DNA from: JALYOC01 sp036675345
GTDB lineage: Bacteria > Myxococcota > Myxococcia > Myxococcales > Myxococcaceae
NCBI GenBank assembly: GCA_036675345.1
Contig: JAKFFE010000031.1
Coordinates: 1 to 64,000, forward strand
DNA: 64,000 nucleotides
Direction of reading: 5' to 3'
Both the position numbers and the translations under genes were made by a program. Of the stretch, positions 53,000-61,687 are shown piece after piece (position 1 is the stretch's first letter; each line of letters opens with the position of its first letter). The notes beneath the pieces were generated by a model. That model did not search any database and was not told the DNA's origin. It saw only the letters and a program-made list of their open reading frames with translations.

Positions 53000-55900
53000 A
53001 TGTCCAGGTTCTTCATCGACCGCCCGATCTTCGCCTGGGTGCTGGCGATCATCTTGATGATCGCCGGAGTGCTCTCGCTGCTCCAGCTGCCCATCTCCCA
53101 GTACCCGGTGATTGCCCCTCCCACGGTGACCGTCAGCGGGGTCTACCCCGGCGCGTCGGCCAAGGTGGTGGAGGACTCGGTGACCCAGATCATCGAGCAG
53201 AGCATGAAGGGGCTGGACGGGCTGCTGTACATGTCCGCCACCAGTGAGTCCAACGGCGCCTCCTCGGTCACCCTCACCTTCGAGAACGGCACCAACCCGG
53301 ACATCGCCCAGGTGCAGGTGCAGAACAAGGTGCAGCTGGCGATCCCGTCTTTGCCGCAGGTGGTCCAGCAGCAGGGGCTGCAGGTGACCAAGGCGGACAC
53401 CGGCTTCCTGATGGTGATCGGCCTCTACTCCGAAGACGGGAGCATGAACGGCAACGACCTGAGCGACTACATCGCCACCAACCTGGTGGATCCGATCGCC
53501 CGGGTGGCGGGGGTGGGCAACACCCAGGTGTTCGGCAGCAAGTACGCGATGCGGATCTGGCTGGACCCCAACAAGCTGGACACCTACCGGCTCAGCCCCA
53601 CCGAGGTGATCGCCGCCTTGCGGGCGCAGAACCAGCAGGTGGCGGTGGGGCAGCTGGGTGGAACCCCGGCGGTGGCCGGCCAGCAGCTCAACGCCAGCAT
53701 CACCGCTCAGGGGCGGCTGGAGACCCCGGAGCAGTTCCGGAAGATCCTGATCCGCAGCAACCCGGATGGCTCGGCGTTGACCCTGGGGGAGCTGGCCCGG
53801 GTGGAGCTGGGCGCGGAGAGCTACGGGTTCATCAGCCACTACAACGGCAAGCAGTCCTCCGGGATCGCGGTCTCCGCGGCCACCGGCGCCAACGCGCTGG
53901 AGACCGCCCAGGCGGTGGTGGCCCGGCTGGACGAGCTGCGGTCCACCTTCCCCCCGGGGGTGAAGGCGGCGGTGACCTTCGACACCACCCCGTTCGTGCG
54001 GGTGGCGATTGAGGGGGTGGTGATCACCCTGCTGGAGGCGGTGGGGCTGGTGTTCCTGGTGATGTTCCTGTTCCTGCAGAACTTCCGGGCCACCCTGATT
54101 CCCACCATCGCGGTGCCGGTGGTGCTGCTGGGCACCTTCGCCGCGCTGGCCGCCTTCGGCTACTCGATCAACATGCTGACCATGTTCGCGATGGTGCTGG
54201 CGATCGGCCTGCTGGTGGACGACGCGATCGTGGTGGTGGAGAACGTGGAGCGGGTGATGAGCGAGGAGGGGCTCTCCCCCAAGGAGGCCACCCGCAAGTC
54301 GATGGACCAGATCACCGGGGCCCTGGTGGGGATCGGCCTGGTGCTCTCGGCGGTGTTCGTGCCGATGGCGTTCCTGGGCGGGGCCACCGGGGTGATCTAC
54401 CGGCAGTTCTCGGTGACGATCGTGGTGGCGATGGCGCTGTCGGTGGCGGTGGCGATCATCCTCACCCCCGCGCTGTGCGCCACCCTGCTCAAACCGATCC
54501 CCCAGGGACACCACCTCAAGGAGAAGGGCTTCTTCGGCTGGTTCAACCGCAGCTTCGATGCGGGCAGCGGGAAGTACCAGGGGGCGGTGCGGGGGATCAT
54601 CACCCGCCGCAAGCGCTTCTTGGGGGTGTTCGCGCTGATGGTGGGGCTGATGGGGTTTCTGTTCCTGCGCCTGCCCAGCTCGTTCCTTCCCTCCGAGGAT
54701 CAGGGGTTCTTGTTCTCGATGATCCAGACTCCGGTGGGCGCGACCCAGGAGCGGACGATGAAGGTGGTGGAGCAGGTGGAACGCCACTTCCTGGCCGAGA
54801 AGGCGGTGGAGTCGCTGTTCACCGTCCAGGGCTTCAGCTTCGGAGGCAGCGGCCAGAACAACGCGATCGCCTTCATCAACCTCAAGGACTGGTCCGAGCG
54901 GAAGTCGCCGGAGCTGGCGGTGACCGCGGTGGCCGGACGGGCGATGGGGGCGCTGAGCCAGATCAAGGACGCGCTGGCCTTTGCCTTCCCCCCTCCGGCG
55001 CTGCCGGAGCTGGGGACCTCGGCGGGGTTCGTGTTCTTCCTCAAGGACAACCAGGGGGTGGGGCACCAGCGGTTGATCGCCGCCCGGAACCAGTTCCTGG
55101 GGGCGGCCAGCCAGAGCCAGGTGTTGCGCAACGTGCGGCCCAACGGCCAGGACGACACCCCGCAGCTGGAGATCCAGCTGGACGCGGCCAAGGCCGGAGC
55201 ACTGGGGCTGTCCCTGGGGGAGATCAACTCCACCCTCTCGGTGGCCTGGGGCGGGCAGTACGTGGACGACTTCATCGACCGGGGGCGGGTCAAGCGGGTG
55301 TTCGTCCAGGCGGACGCGCCGTACCGGATGGTGCCGGAGGACTTCAACCGCTGGTCGGTGCGCAACGTCCAGGGGCAGATGGTGCCCTTCTCCACCTTCG
55401 CCTCCTCCCACTGGACCTTCGGGTCACCGCGGCTGGAGCGGTACAACGGCGTCCCGGCGATGGAGATCAACGGGGAGGCGGCGCCGGGGGTGAGCTCCGG
55501 GGACGCGATGGCGGAGGTGGAGCGGCTGGTGGGCGAGCTGCCGGAGGGGGTGGGGCTGGAGTGGACGGGCCAGTCCTTCCAGGAGCGTCAGGCGGGCGCG
55601 CAGACCCCGCTGCTGTACTCCCTCTCCTTGCTGATCGTGTTCCTGTGCCTGGCGGCGCTGTACGAGAGCTGGACCATCCCCACCGCGGTGCTGCTGGTGG
55701 CCCCGCTGGGGATCCTGGGCACGGTGGCGGCGACTTTCCTGCGCGGGATGGAGCGGGACGTCTACTTCCAGGTGGCGATGCTGACCACGGTGGGGCTCTC
55801 CAGCAAGAACGCGATCCTGATCGTGGAGTTCGCGAAGGAGAATCTGGAGAAGGGGATGGAGCTGTTCGAGGCCACCTTGACCGCGGTGCGGGTGCGGCTG

Positions 55901-56110
55901 AGGCCGATCGTGATGACCTCCCTGGCCTTCGGGCTGGGGGTGCTGCCGCTGGCCTTCGCCTCCGGCGCCGGCTCCGGGGCGCAGCGGGCGATCGGCACCG
56001 GGGTGCTGGGCGGGATGGTGGTGGGCACCCTGCTGGGGATCTTCTTCGTCCCCCTGTTCTTCGTGGTGGTGCAGCGGCTGTTCGGCCCCCGCCGCGCTGA
56101 CGCACCGTGA
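53000..56110 (+). CDS. RND efflux transporter, HAE1 family (AcrB-like)
   Basis: A 1,036-residue inner-membrane proton-driven multidrug pump. It has twelve membrane segments and two large periplasmic loops. The start MSRFFIDRPIFAWVLAIILM is typical of the family, the proton-relay Asp pair is in GLLVDDAIVVVENV at ~407-415, and the second half has VGLSSKNAILIVEFAKE. It forms a trimer and works with the adaptor encoded just upstream; the outer-membrane channel must be encoded elsewhere. A terminator-like hairpin follows at once. Confidence 0.96.
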   Translation: MSRFFIDRPIFAWVLAIILMIAGVLSLLQLPISQYPVIAPPTVTVSGVYPGASAKVVEDSVTQIIEQSMKGLDGLLYMSATSESNGASSVTLTFENGTNPDIAQVQVQNKVQLAIPSLPQVVQQQGLQVTKADTGFLMVIGLYSEDGSMNGNDLSDYIATNLVDPIARVAGVGNTQVFGSKYAMRIWLDPNKLDTYRLSPTEVIAALRAQNQQVAVGQLGGTPAVAGQQLNASITAQGRLETPEQFRKILIRSNPDGSALTLGELARVELGAESYGFISHYNGKQSSGIAVSAATGANALETAQAVVARLDELRSTFPPGVKAAVTFDTTPFVRVAIEGVVITLLEAVGLVFLVMFLFLQNFRATLIPTIAVPVVLLGTFAALAAFGYSINMLTMFAMVLAIGLLVDDAIVVVENVERVMSEEGLSPKEATRKSMDQITGALVGIGLVLSAVFVPMAFLGGATGVIYRQFSVTIVVAMALSVAVAIILTPALCATLLKPIPQGHHLKEKGFFGWFNRSFDAGSGKYQGAVRGIITRRKRFLGVFALMVGLMGFLFLRLPSSFLPSEDQGFLFSMIQTPVGATQERTMKVVEQVERHFLAEKAVESLFTVQGFSFGGSGQNNAIAFINLKDWSERKSPELAVTAVAGRAMGALSQIKDALAFAFPPPALPELGTSAGFVFFLKDNQGVGHQRLIAARNQFLGAASQSQVLRNVRPNGQDDTPQLEIQLDAAKAGALGLSLGEINSTLSVAWGGQYVDDFIDRGRVKRVFVQADAPYRMVPEDFNRWSVRNVQGQMVPFSTFASSHWTFGSPRLERYNGVPAMEINGEAAPGVSSGDAMAEVERLVGELPEGVGLEWTGQSFQERQAGAQTPLLYSLSLLIVFLCLAALYESWTIPTAVLLVAPLGILGTVAATFLRGMERDVYFQVAMLTTVGLSSKNAILIVEFAKENLEKGMELFEATLTAVRVRLRPIVMTSLAFGLGVLPLAFASGAGSGAQRAIGTGVLGGMVVGTLLGIFFVPLFFVVVQRLFGPRRADAP

Positions 56111-56115
56111 CCCCA

Positions 56116-56142
56116 AAGGGGACGGGCTGAGCCTGTCCCCTT
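56116..56142. terminator. Hairpin after the RND pump with GGGGACxGGC core
   Basis: AAGGGGACGGGC (56116-56127) pairs with GCCTGTCCCCTT (56131-56142), with one G-T wobble and a TGA loop, then TCTTTCTT. It starts six bases after the pump stop and ends seven bases before the convergent SPFH gene stop. Its core matches the palindrome at 7294-7354. Confidence 0.75.
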
Positions 56143-56148
56143 CTTTCT

Positions 56149-57075
56149 TCAGCGCTTGGGCGTGCCCAACCCGGCCGAGCCCAGCAGCTGCTCCAGGTTG
56201 GTGAGATCCGCGGGGAGCAGGACCTGGGTCTCCGGCTTGGCCAGGTGCTGCAGCTGGTTGAGGTACTGGTCCACCAGCTGGACCCGCAGGGCCTCTTCGC
56301 CTCCGTTCAGCGCGGCGGCGTCGGCGATCTTCTCCAGCGAGGCGGCGGTGGCCTCGGCGATGGCGCGGATCTCCTGGGCGTGGCCCTCGGCCTCGTTGAC
56401 CCGCCGCTGCATCTCGCCCTCGGAGCGGTTGATCAGCTCCATCTTCTGACCCTCGGAGCGGTTGATCCGGCTCTGCTTCTCGCCCTCCGAGCGGGCCACC
56501 ACCGCGCGGCGCTCGCGCTCGGCGGTCACCTGCTGTTCCATCGCGTTGCGGACCGTCTCCGGGGTGGAGATCCCCTTGATCTCATAGCGGTGGACGGTGA
56601 TCCCCCAGGACTGGCCGGCCTCGGTGAGCACCTCCACCACCTTGGCGGAGATCACGTCCCGCTCCTGGAAGGTCTTGTCCAGGTCCAGGGTGCCAATCAC
56701 CGAGCGGGTGGTGGTCTGGGCCAGCTGGATGGCGGCGAAGCGGTAGTCGGTGACCCCGTAGGAGGCCTTCACCGGGTCCATCACCGAGACGTACATCACC
56801 CCGTCCACCTCCACCTTGACGTTGTCCAGGGTGAAGCACTCCTGGGGCGGGACATCCAAGGTCTGCTCGCGCAGGTCCTGGACGTAGGAGACCTTGTCCA
56901 GGAAAGGGAACAGGGCGTGGAAGCCGGGGCCCAGGGTGGCGCGGTAGCGGCCCAGGCGTTCCACCACGTACGCCTTCTTGGTGGGGACCATCCGCAGGGA
57001 CTGGAAGAACTTGAAGCCCAGCACCAGCAGCAGCAGGGCCCACACCGCGGAGTTGAAGAGGTCGGAGATGTCCAT
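56149..57075 (-). CDS. SPFH/Band 7 (stomatin-like) membrane protein, copy 2
   Basis: A 308-residue slipin/paraslipin. One N-terminal membrane segment (about 8-28) is followed by the Band 7 domain (about 30-200: VVERLGRYRATLGPGFHALFPF, then DNVKVEVDGVMYV). A helical tail has a short repeat with the pattern RSEG(E/Q)(K/M)xxxIN repeated three to four times at ~205-240, and ends TNLEQLLGSAGLG. Such proteins form oligomers in membrane microdomains. It is the last gene of an NfeD-SPFH-SPFH operon, 12 bp after its paralogue. Confidence 0.92.
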   Translation of the reverse strand: MDISDLFNSAVWALLLLVLGFKFFQSLRMVPTKKAYVVERLGRYRATLGPGFHALFPFLDKVSYVQDLREQTLDVPPQECFTLDNVKVEVDGVMYVSVMDPVKASYGVTDYRFAAIQLAQTTTRSVIGTLDLDKTFQERDVISAKVVEVLTEAGQSWGITVHRYEIKGISTPETVRNAMEQQVTAERERRAVVARSEGEKQSRINRSEGQKMELINRSEGEMQRRVNEAEGHAQEIRAIAEATAASLEKIADAAALNGGEEALRVQLVDQYLNQLQHLAKPETQVLLPADLTNLEQLLGSAGLGTPKR

Positions 57076-57087
57076 GGTTCGTTTCCT

Positions 57088-58026
57088 CTACGGCTTGCGC
57101 AGCGCGGGGGGACGGGGATCGGCCACGGTGGTGCCGATCCGGTTCAGGCCTTCGAAGAAGCCCTTGATCCCGGCCACCTCGGAGGGGACCACCGAGACCC
57201 GGGAGGTCCGGAGCACCGAACCCAGCTGGGCGATGAACTGCTCAACGATGCGGGTCTTCACCGCGGCCTGGCCTCCGGGCCGCTGGATGGCGGCGGCCAC
57301 CCGCTCCACTCCCCAGGCGGTGGCCTCGGCCACCAGGGTGATCTCCCGGGCCCGGCCGGTGGACTCGTTGATCCGTCGCTGGCGTTCGCCCTCCGAGAGG
57401 TTGATCGCCTCGGCGCGCTCGCCCTCGGAGAGGTTGATCCGGGCCTCCTTCTCCGCGGTGGCCAGGGTGATCTTGGCCCGCTTGTTCCGCTCGGCCTCCA
57501 TCTCCTTCTCCAGGGTGTCCACCACGTGGCGGGAGGGAGAGATGTTCCGGATCTCGTAGCGCATCACCTTGATGCCCCAGGGGTCGGAGGCCTTGTCGAT
57601 CTCCCGGACGATGTTCTCGTTGACCACGTCGCGCTCGGAGAAGGTCTGGTCCAGCACCAGCTTGCCGATCTCGGCGCGCATGGTGGTCTGGGCCAGGTTC
57701 ACGCTGGCCCGGCGGTAGTTCTCGATCCCGTAGCTGGCCTTCTCCGGGTCCATCACCTTCAGGTAGACGATCCCGTCCACCTCCACCTGGATGTTGTCCC
57801 GGGTGACACAGCTCTGGGGCGGGATGTCCAGCACCTGCTCGCGGATCTCCTGGCGGTAGGCGATCCGATCCGCGAACGGGATCAGGAAGTGGAGCCCGGG
57901 GCGGAGCACGCCGGCGAACTTGCCCAGGCGCTCCTTCACGCAGGCCTCGCGCATCGGGACCACCTTGAACATCTTCCAGAAGGTGAACAGGGTCAGCAGG
58001 GCTGCGACCGTGACTGCGGTGAACAT
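57088..58026 (-). CDS. SPFH/Band 7 (stomatin-like) membrane protein, copy 1
   Basis: A 312-residue paralogue of the next gene downstream. Membrane segment at ~4-18; Band 7 signature CVKERLGKFAGVLRPGLHFLIPF and DNIQVEVDGIVYLKVMDPEKASYG; helical tail with repeats of LSEGERxxxIN at ~200-235. Tandem SPFH proteins may form mixed rings. It starts 19 bp after the NfeD gene, and both depend on the NfeD partner for function in other bacteria. Confidence 0.92.
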   Translation of the reverse strand: MFTAVTVAALLTLFTFWKMFKVVPMREACVKERLGKFAGVLRPGLHFLIPFADRIAYRQEIREQVLDIPPQSCVTRDNIQVEVDGIVYLKVMDPEKASYGIENYRRASVNLAQTTMRAEIGKLVLDQTFSERDVVNENIVREIDKASDPWGIKVMRYEIRNISPSRHVVDTLEKEMEAERNKRAKITLATAEKEARINLSEGERAEAINLSEGERQRRINESTGRAREITLVAEATAWGVERVAAAIQRPGGQAAVKTRIVEQFIAQLGSVLRTSRVSVVPSEVAGIKGFFEGLNRIGTTVADPRPPALRKP

Positions 58027-58045
58027 GGCTATCCGCTCTCTTCGG

Positions 58046-58372
58046 CTAGGGGTTCAACTGCGGAGGGATCAGCGGTTCGACGATCCACACCAGATTCTCG
58101 CGGTCCACGATCCGGACCTCGTCACCGACCTGCGCCTCCCCCTGGACGGTGCGCGCCGGCCAGGAGGTCCCGTGGAAGAAGATCCGCCCGGTCCGGCTGA
58201 CGCCCACCGGCTCGGTGACCCGGACCATTGACCCGAAGGCGTCGGCGTCCTCGTCGGTGGAGTCCACCCGGTGTTCGCCGGTGAAGAGCCCCAGCCTCCG
58301 GGCCCCCCACACCGCGGCCGTCAGCAGCAGCGCCGCGGCTCCTCCCAGGATGATCAGCGCTTCGGTCCCCAC
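58046..58372 (-). CDS. NfeD-like protein, short form
   Basis: A 108-residue protein with one N-terminal membrane segment (about 7-25) and a C-terminal OB-fold domain typical of NfeD (TGRIFFHGTSWPARTVQGEAQVGDEVRIVDRENLVWIV is the OB-barrel signature). It lacks the ClpP-like protease domain of long forms. NfeD proteins are partners of SPFH proteins and are almost always encoded next to them, as here. It is the first gene of the operon. Confidence 0.88.
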   Translation of the reverse strand: MGTEALIILGGAAALLLTAAVWGARRLGLFTGEHRVDSTDEDADAFGSMVRVTEPVGVSRTGRIFFHGTSWPARTVQGEAQVGDEVRIVDRENLVWIVEPLIPPQLNP

Positions 58373-58421
58373 AGCAGGGATAAAGCACCCTGGGCGCAGG
58401 GGGACAACCCTGGCCGGCCAA

Positions 58422-59708
58422 TCATCTCAGGGCCCGGCCGCCCCGCACCTGGGCGCCCAGCCAGCTGCCGGAGACCAGGGAGGTGGTGATCGCCAGGAGC
58501 ACCAGCCCCACGTACAGCGAGGGGTTGATGATCCCCGCGTCGTGCGCCACCGAGGCCAGCACGATCCCCGGTCCTCCCCGCGCGTTGAGGGCGATGGCGA
58601 AGTTGAACGCCGCCCGCGGCGTCTCCTGGGCCAGCAGGGCGCCGGCGGCCACGCTCAGACATTTGGCCAGCGAGGCGCAGAGGGTGAAGAGGAGAAAGAA
58701 CCGGAGGTCCAGGTGCCGGACCAGGTCCAGCTTCAGCCCCACCAGGGCGAAGTAGAGGGGGACGAAGAAGGCGAAGGAGAAGCGGGTGATCGCCTCCCGG
58801 GCGTGGGAGGGATCCTGGCTGGTCCGCCCGGCCAGGATCCCGGCCACGAACGCGCCGAACATCGGGGCCACCCCCAGGAACAGGGCCACCCCGGTCAGCG
58901 CCAGCATCAACGCCAGCTGCAGGGCGATGGCGTTGCCCTTGCGCAGCACCCGGTCCCGCAGCGGGATCGCCAGCTTGTAGATCCTGGGCCCCAGGGTCAG
59001 CGCCGCTCCCAGAAAGCCCAGGCTGGCCACCACGTGGTAGGCGTGCGACCAGCCCCCGGTGGGGTGCAGCCCCAGCAGCGCAGGGAGCCCGAACAGCTGC
59101 CCCTGGGCGCCACCGGCCAGCCCCAGCGCGATCGCCAGCACCACGTACAGCAGCACGTCCTCCAGCACCGCCGCGCTCAAGGCGATGCGGGCAAACGGGG
59201 TCTGCAGCAGGCCGAGGTCGATCAGGATCCGGGAGAGCACCGGGATGCTGGTGACCGCCATGGCGATCGCCAGCACCAGCAGCAAGGCAGGCGCGCTCTG
59301 GGCGGGGCCCATCCAGCCGGCCGGATCTCCCAGGCGGAAGAAGAGCACCCCGGCGGCAAAGGGCAGCACGGTCCCGGTGGCAGCGATCAGCAGGGTGGTC
59401 TTGCGCTCGTCCGGCTCCAGCCGGGTGCGGACCTCCACCCCGGAGCAGAACATCAGCAGCCACAGTCCCAGCTGGTAGATGGCGGCCAGCACCGCCGGGG
59501 TGACCCCGCCGGAGGAGAAGATCGCCGCCTGCCAGCCGGGAAGAAAGTGGCCCAGCACGGTGGGGCCCAGCAGCAGTCCGCCCAGGATCTCGCCGATCAC
59601 CGGGGGCTGGCGGAGGCGGGCGAAGAGGGCGCCTCCCAGATGCGCGCAGACCAGCAGCAGCACCAGGGCGGTCAGCAGCTGCGCGGTGTCCGCGGCGGAG
59701 AGGTTCAC
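58422..59708 (-). CDS. CPA2-family cation:proton antiporter
   Basis: A 428-residue membrane protein with about twelve segments of the Na+/H+ exchanger fold (KefB/GerN/NapA-like). The N-terminal signature is RLRQPPVIGEILGGLLLGPTVLG near residue 33. The ion-binding region includes ALSAAVLEDVLLYVVLAIALG (Glu-Asp in place of the common Asp-Asp) near residue 180 and LNARGGPGIVLASV near 370. No RCK/TrkA regulatory domain is attached. It exchanges Na+ or K+ for protons across the inner membrane. It lies 11 bp downstream of the helicase gene. Confidence 0.9.
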   Translation of the reverse strand: MNLSAADTAQLLTALVLLLVCAHLGGALFARLRQPPVIGEILGGLLLGPTVLGHFLPGWQAAIFSSGGVTPAVLAAIYQLGLWLLMFCSGVEVRTRLEPDERKTTLLIAATGTVLPFAAGVLFFRLGDPAGWMGPAQSAPALLLVLAIAMAVTSIPVLSRILIDLGLLQTPFARIALSAAVLEDVLLYVVLAIALGLAGGAQGQLFGLPALLGLHPTGGWSHAYHVVASLGFLGAALTLGPRIYKLAIPLRDRVLRKGNAIALQLALMLALTGVALFLGVAPMFGAFVAGILAGRTSQDPSHAREAITRFSFAFFVPLYFALVGLKLDLVRHLDLRFFLLFTLCASLAKCLSVAAGALLAQETPRAAFNFAIALNARGGPGIVLASVAHDAGIINPSLYVGLVLLAITTSLVSGSWLGAQVRGGRALR

Positions 59709-59719
59709 CGTCCTGATCC

Positions 59720-60988
59720 CTACTTCTTCTTCAGGTGGCTCCGGGCGTGGCGACCCGGCTCCTGGCCCGGCGGCCGGGTGGAGATCCCGTGTCCCGGCTG
59801 CGGGGGACCCGGATCGCGCTGCTTGGCCTCGGCGCTGGACTGGTAGGCCACGAAGACCTTGGAGTCGCGGGGGATGGGCGCGCGGGGGATCGGGCCGCGG
59901 ATCACCTTCTCGATCGCCGCCAGCAGCTCGGCGTCGTCCGGGGCGGCGAAGGTGGAGGCGCGGCCGGAGGCCTGGGCGCGGGCGGTGCGCCCCACCCGGT
60001 GCACGTAGTCCTCCGGATCGTGGGGGAGGTCGTAGTTCACCACGTGGCCGATCTCCGCCACGTCGATCCCGCGGGCGGCCACGTCGGTGGCCACCAGCAC
60101 CCGGTAGCGGCCCTCCCGGAAGCCCTCCAGGGCGTGGCGGCGCTGACCCTGCGAGCGATCCGCGTGCAGCCGCTCCACCTTGTGGCCCTGCTTGGCCAGG
60201 GTCATGGCCAGCTTGTCCACCTTGCGCTTGGTGCGGGTGAACACCAGGGTGCTGGCGGTGTCCTCGGCCAGCAGCGCCAGCAGCAGGCCGGTCTTCTCTC
60301 CCTGCGAGACCTCGTACAGCCGCTGGTCGGCGCGTTCGGCGGTGGTCCCGCTGGGGGTGACCTCGATCCGCACCGGGTCCTTGAGGTGCTTCTTGGCGAA
60401 GCGGGCCACCTCTTCGGCCATGGTGGCGGAGAAGAGCAGGGTCTGCCGCTGGGCGGGGAGGTGCTTGAGGATCCGGATCAGCTGCGGCTGGAAGCCCATG
60501 TCCAGCATCCGGTCCGCCTCATCCAGGACCAGCACCTCCAGCTGGTCCAGCACGATCGAACCCTGATCCAGGTGGTCCACCAGCCGGCCGGGGGTGGCGA
60601 TCACGAACTGGGCGCCCGCCTCCAGGGCCTCGATCTGCGGACCCATCTGGATCCCGCCGATCAGGGTGGCGATCCGCAGGTCGCGGGTGGCGCCGAACAT
60701 CCCCACCTGCTTGGCGATCTGCACCGCCAGCTCGCGGGTGGGGGAGAGGACCAGGGCGCGCACCCCGCCCTCCAGCCCCAGCCGCTGCAGGATCGGCAGC
60801 ACGAAGGCGGCGGTCTTGCCGGTGCCGGTGGCGGCGCAGCCGATCACGTCCTTGCCCGCCAGGGTGGGTGGGATCGCCCCCACCTGGATCGGGGTGGGGT
60901 GCTGGTAGCCGGCGCGTTCCACTGCCTGGAGGGACTGCGCGGAGAGGCCCAGCGAGGAGAAGGGCGGAGTTTCGGTTTCGGTAGCCAC
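59720..60988 (-). CDS. rhlE: DEAD-box ATP-dependent RNA helicase, RhlE-type
   Basis: A 422-residue helicase. The Q motif (PTPIQ near 32), motif I AATGTGKT at 52-59, motif II VLDEADRMLDMG near 155, motif III SAT, motif IV-V (LVATDVAARGIDVAEIGHVVNYD) and motif VI HRVGRTARA are all present. A basic Pro/Lys-rich tail of ~50 residues ends HLKKK. It acts in RNA unwinding, probably ribosome assembly and mRNA turnover. The exact subfamily (RhlE rather than SrmB or CsdA) is a judgement from length and tail. Confidence 0.92.
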   Translation of the reverse strand: MATETETPPFSSLGLSAQSLQAVERAGYQHPTPIQVGAIPPTLAGKDVIGCAATGTGKTAAFVLPILQRLGLEGGVRALVLSPTRELAVQIAKQVGMFGATRDLRIATLIGGIQMGPQIEALEAGAQFVIATPGRLVDHLDQGSIVLDQLEVLVLDEADRMLDMGFQPQLIRILKHLPAQRQTLLFSATMAEEVARFAKKHLKDPVRIEVTPSGTTAERADQRLYEVSQGEKTGLLLALLAEDTASTLVFTRTKRKVDKLAMTLAKQGHKVERLHADRSQGQRRHALEGFREGRYRVLVATDVAARGIDVAEIGHVVNYDLPHDPEDYVHRVGRTARAQASGRASTFAAPDDAELLAAIEKVIRGPIPRAPIPRDSKVFVAYQSSAEAKQRDPGPPQPGHGISTRPPGQEPGRHARSHLKKK

Positions 60989-61149
60989 TGGCGGCGGAGT
61001 GTACGGCCGATGTCGGTCCGAGGCTCAGGCGAGTTTGACGGGCCTTGGACAGGGGGCGTTCGAGGTGCCCGACGGTCGACCGGCTTTCCTGCTATGTCGG
61101 TTCAGTCCGAACTGGGTGCCGGCTCGGTTCGTCAACAGGAGCAGCGGAG

Positions 61150-61617
61150 ATGAAGACCCGAGAGTGGGCGGCAGTGGTGGCGGCGGTGCTGATCAGCGGC
61201 TGTGGCGGGGCCTCGGTGGAGACCTCCACCTTGAAGTCCGACTACCCGGCCGGCGGCTGCGTGGGAGTGGTGGTCACCAACCGCAGCAGCGTGAACCGCC
61301 TGTACGTGGATCACTGCTTCGCTCCCCTGGAGCGGCTGGAGGGAGAGACCTGGACCCGCCTCGATCGGGCGGAGAGCGAGGATGCCTGTCTGCTGTTCAT
61401 GATGAGCCTGTCGCCGGGAGGCGCCGCCGGCTTCTTCGAGCGCCTGCCCCCGGGCCTGGCGCCCGGAACCTACCGGCTGGTGCCGCAGCTCTCCTGGAGC
61501 GTGGGCAACCGGGAGACGGTGGAGTTCCCGACCGAGAGCTTCACGGTCCAGGGCCAGGTCGCGGATCAGGCCTGCAGCGTGGAGACGTTTGGGCTCAAGG
61601 ACGCCGAGCTGTTCTGA
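61150..61617 (+). CDS. Hypothetical lipoprotein
   Basis: A 155-residue protein with lipoprotein signal MKTREWAAVVAAVLISGC (cysteine at 18). The mature part looks like a single immunoglobulin-like beta-sandwich with three to four cysteines (GGCVGVVV, DHCF, DACLLF, QACSV), some likely forming disulfides. No family is recognised. The start with GCGGAG upstream is preferred to upstream in-frame starts. It stands 70 bp before the M28 peptidase gene on the same strand. Confidence 0.75.
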   Translation: MKTREWAAVVAAVLISGCGGASVETSTLKSDYPAGGCVGVVVTNRSSVNRLYVDHCFAPLERLEGETWTRLDRAESEDACLLFMMSLSPGGAAGFFERLPPGLAPGTYRLVPQLSWSVGNRETVEFPTESFTVQGQVADQACSVETFGLKDAELF

Positions 61618-61687
61618 GCCGGCGCCTCCCGGACCCGGGCGGCACCAGGACTCCGGGCGGTTCTGACTTCTGCTTTGATGCCCGGCC

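Noticed and set aside
52571..55411. Minus-strand frame of 946 codons over the RND pump
   Set aside because: It is a shadow of a clear AcrB-like gene, with His/Gln-rich low-complexity sequence.
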